Part shown: positions 6,349 to 6,582 of the stretch, one piece after another
Layout: every line of letters starts with the position of its first letter
Numbering within the stretch: the first letter of the stretch is position 1
Notes under the pieces: generated by a model
Database searches by the model: none
The model's input: the letters and a program-made list of their open reading frames with translations, nothing else
Told to the model about the DNA's origin: nothing
Assembly: GCA_900313295.1 (NCBI GenBank)
Contig: OMQS01000111.1
Location: 1 to 6,582, forward strand
DNA from: an uncultured Eubacteriales bacterium
GTDB lineage: Bacteria > Bacillota > Clostridia > Oscillospirales > Oscillospiraceae
Reading direction: 5' to 3'
DNA: 6,582 nt
Translations under genes and position numbers: made by a program

Positions 6349-6532
6349 CTGGCAAAAAACTTCGTTTTTTCTGCCAAAAGGCTTGCAGCCTGCTGCGCGC
6401 ATAATTTTGCCGCAAGCGGCAAAATTCCACACTTGCAGTCTGAGAGGTATTTTTCCCCACGCGCATGTCGCGGTGAAAAATGATTTGAATTTTTTGCCGC
6501 CTGCGGGCGGCAAACTCTGCGAGGCTTTTTTA
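6347..6532 (-). repeat. structured dispersed repeat, copy 2 (inverted, relA 3' region)
   Basis: This is the reverse complement of copy 1. The core is 6375-6532 and the tail 6347-6374 reaches into the relA TAA stop. Plus-strand positions: the tail hairpin pairs 6350-6360 with 6364-6376 (2-nt bulge CT). The closing stem pairs 6376-6388 with 6517-6529 (one G-G mismatch, one T-G wobble). Hairpin C is 6403-6412/6417-6426 with loop CAAG, hairpin B is 6450-6463/6469-6480, and hairpin A is 6493-6501/6506-6514. Read with relA, the element ends in six T (6526-6531) directly after the GC part of the closing stem, so it may also end transcription. No open reading frame in it is credible. Confidence 0.85.
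6526..6531 (+). terminator. possible U-tract terminator formed by the closing stem of copy 2
   Basis: Read in the relA direction, CTGCGAGGC is followed by TTTTTT. Its partner arm AAAAGGCTTGCAG lies about 130 nt upstream and closes a branched fold. This resembles an intrinsic terminator with an unusually large, structured loop. No conventional short GC hairpin followed by a T run was found after relA, so this is the best terminator candidate in view, but it is weak. Confidence 0.35.
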
Positions 6533-6557
6533 ACGAGAAAATTTCCTGCAAAAACCC

Positions 6558-6582
6558 TGTCATTGCGAGACCAGTGACCGAT
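6558..6582. repeat. probable left end of a second, unrelated dispersed repeat, cut by the window edge
   Basis: The last 25 bases begin TGTCATTGCGAG and continue with ACCAGT. TGTCATTGCGAG followed by an inverted repeat and a GTGGCAATC-like end is a motif I associate from memory with intergenic repeats in many bacterial genomes. Only the first half is present, so the match cannot be confirmed here. Confidence 0.35.

Noticed and set aside
5014..6513. 499-aa open frame on the minus strand across relA
   Set aside because: It lies antisense to an intact, motif-rich relA, its composition (rich in Gly, His, Ala, Leu, Val) is typical of a frame opposite GC-rich codons, and it runs through the repeat. 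No family motif was recognised.
1819..6532. Composite transposon with the two repeats as ends
   Set aside because: The enclosed genes are the housekeeping pair recJ and relA, there is no transposase or recombinase, and no target-site duplication was seen at the outer edges.

Overview
The window (6,582 bp) looks like chromosomal DNA of a GC-rich member of the Clostridia, most plausibly a gut Oscillospiraceae-type bacterium. The reasons are strong AGGAGG-type ribosome binding sites, GTG starts, GC-rich coding sequence beside AT-rich intergenic regions, and Firmicutes-style RecJ and bifunctional Rel proteins. This placement is an inference from style; no taxonomic marker such as rRNA is present.

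Layout. (1) Positions 1-734, minus strand: the N-terminal 244 codons of a beta-CASP metallo-beta-lactamase-fold protein (probable ribonuclease), running off the left edge. (2) Positions 735-878: a compact divergent promoter region. Two sigma-A-type promoters stand back to back, and each spacer carries a copy of CATTTTACTT, 31 bp apart. (3) Positions 879-1682, plus strand: a stand-alone DapF-fold two-cysteine amino acid racemase/epimerase resembling the histidine racemase (CntK/HisR) group, followed by an intrinsic terminator. (4) Positions 1683-2050: 368 bp without a gene, holding that terminator, a good promoter and a 206-bp highly structured repeat that forms most of the recJ leader. (5) Positions 2051-4129 and 4141-6348, plus strand: recJ (single-strand DNA exonuclease) and relA (bifunctional (p)ppGpp synthetase/hydrolase), 11 bp apart and apparently translationally coupled. 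(6) Positions 6347-6532: a second copy of the structured repeat in inverted orientation, starting at the relA stop codon. (7) Positions 6558-6582: the probable left end of a different dispersed repeat, cut by the window edge.

The four genes are recognisable families, and the recJ-relA pair links DNA repair with the stringent response in one transcription unit. In Bacillus subtilis apt lies between these two genes; here it is absent.

The part not explained by ordinary annotation is the repeat pair. The two copies share a roughly 159-bp core at about 85% identity by eye, including 45 identical bases at one end. The copies differ largely by paired changes that preserve three hairpins, which is evidence that a folded RNA or single-stranded DNA is under selection. 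Lying in inverted orientation at the 5' and 3' ends of recJ-relA, the copies would also make the two ends of a full-length transcript complementary to each other.
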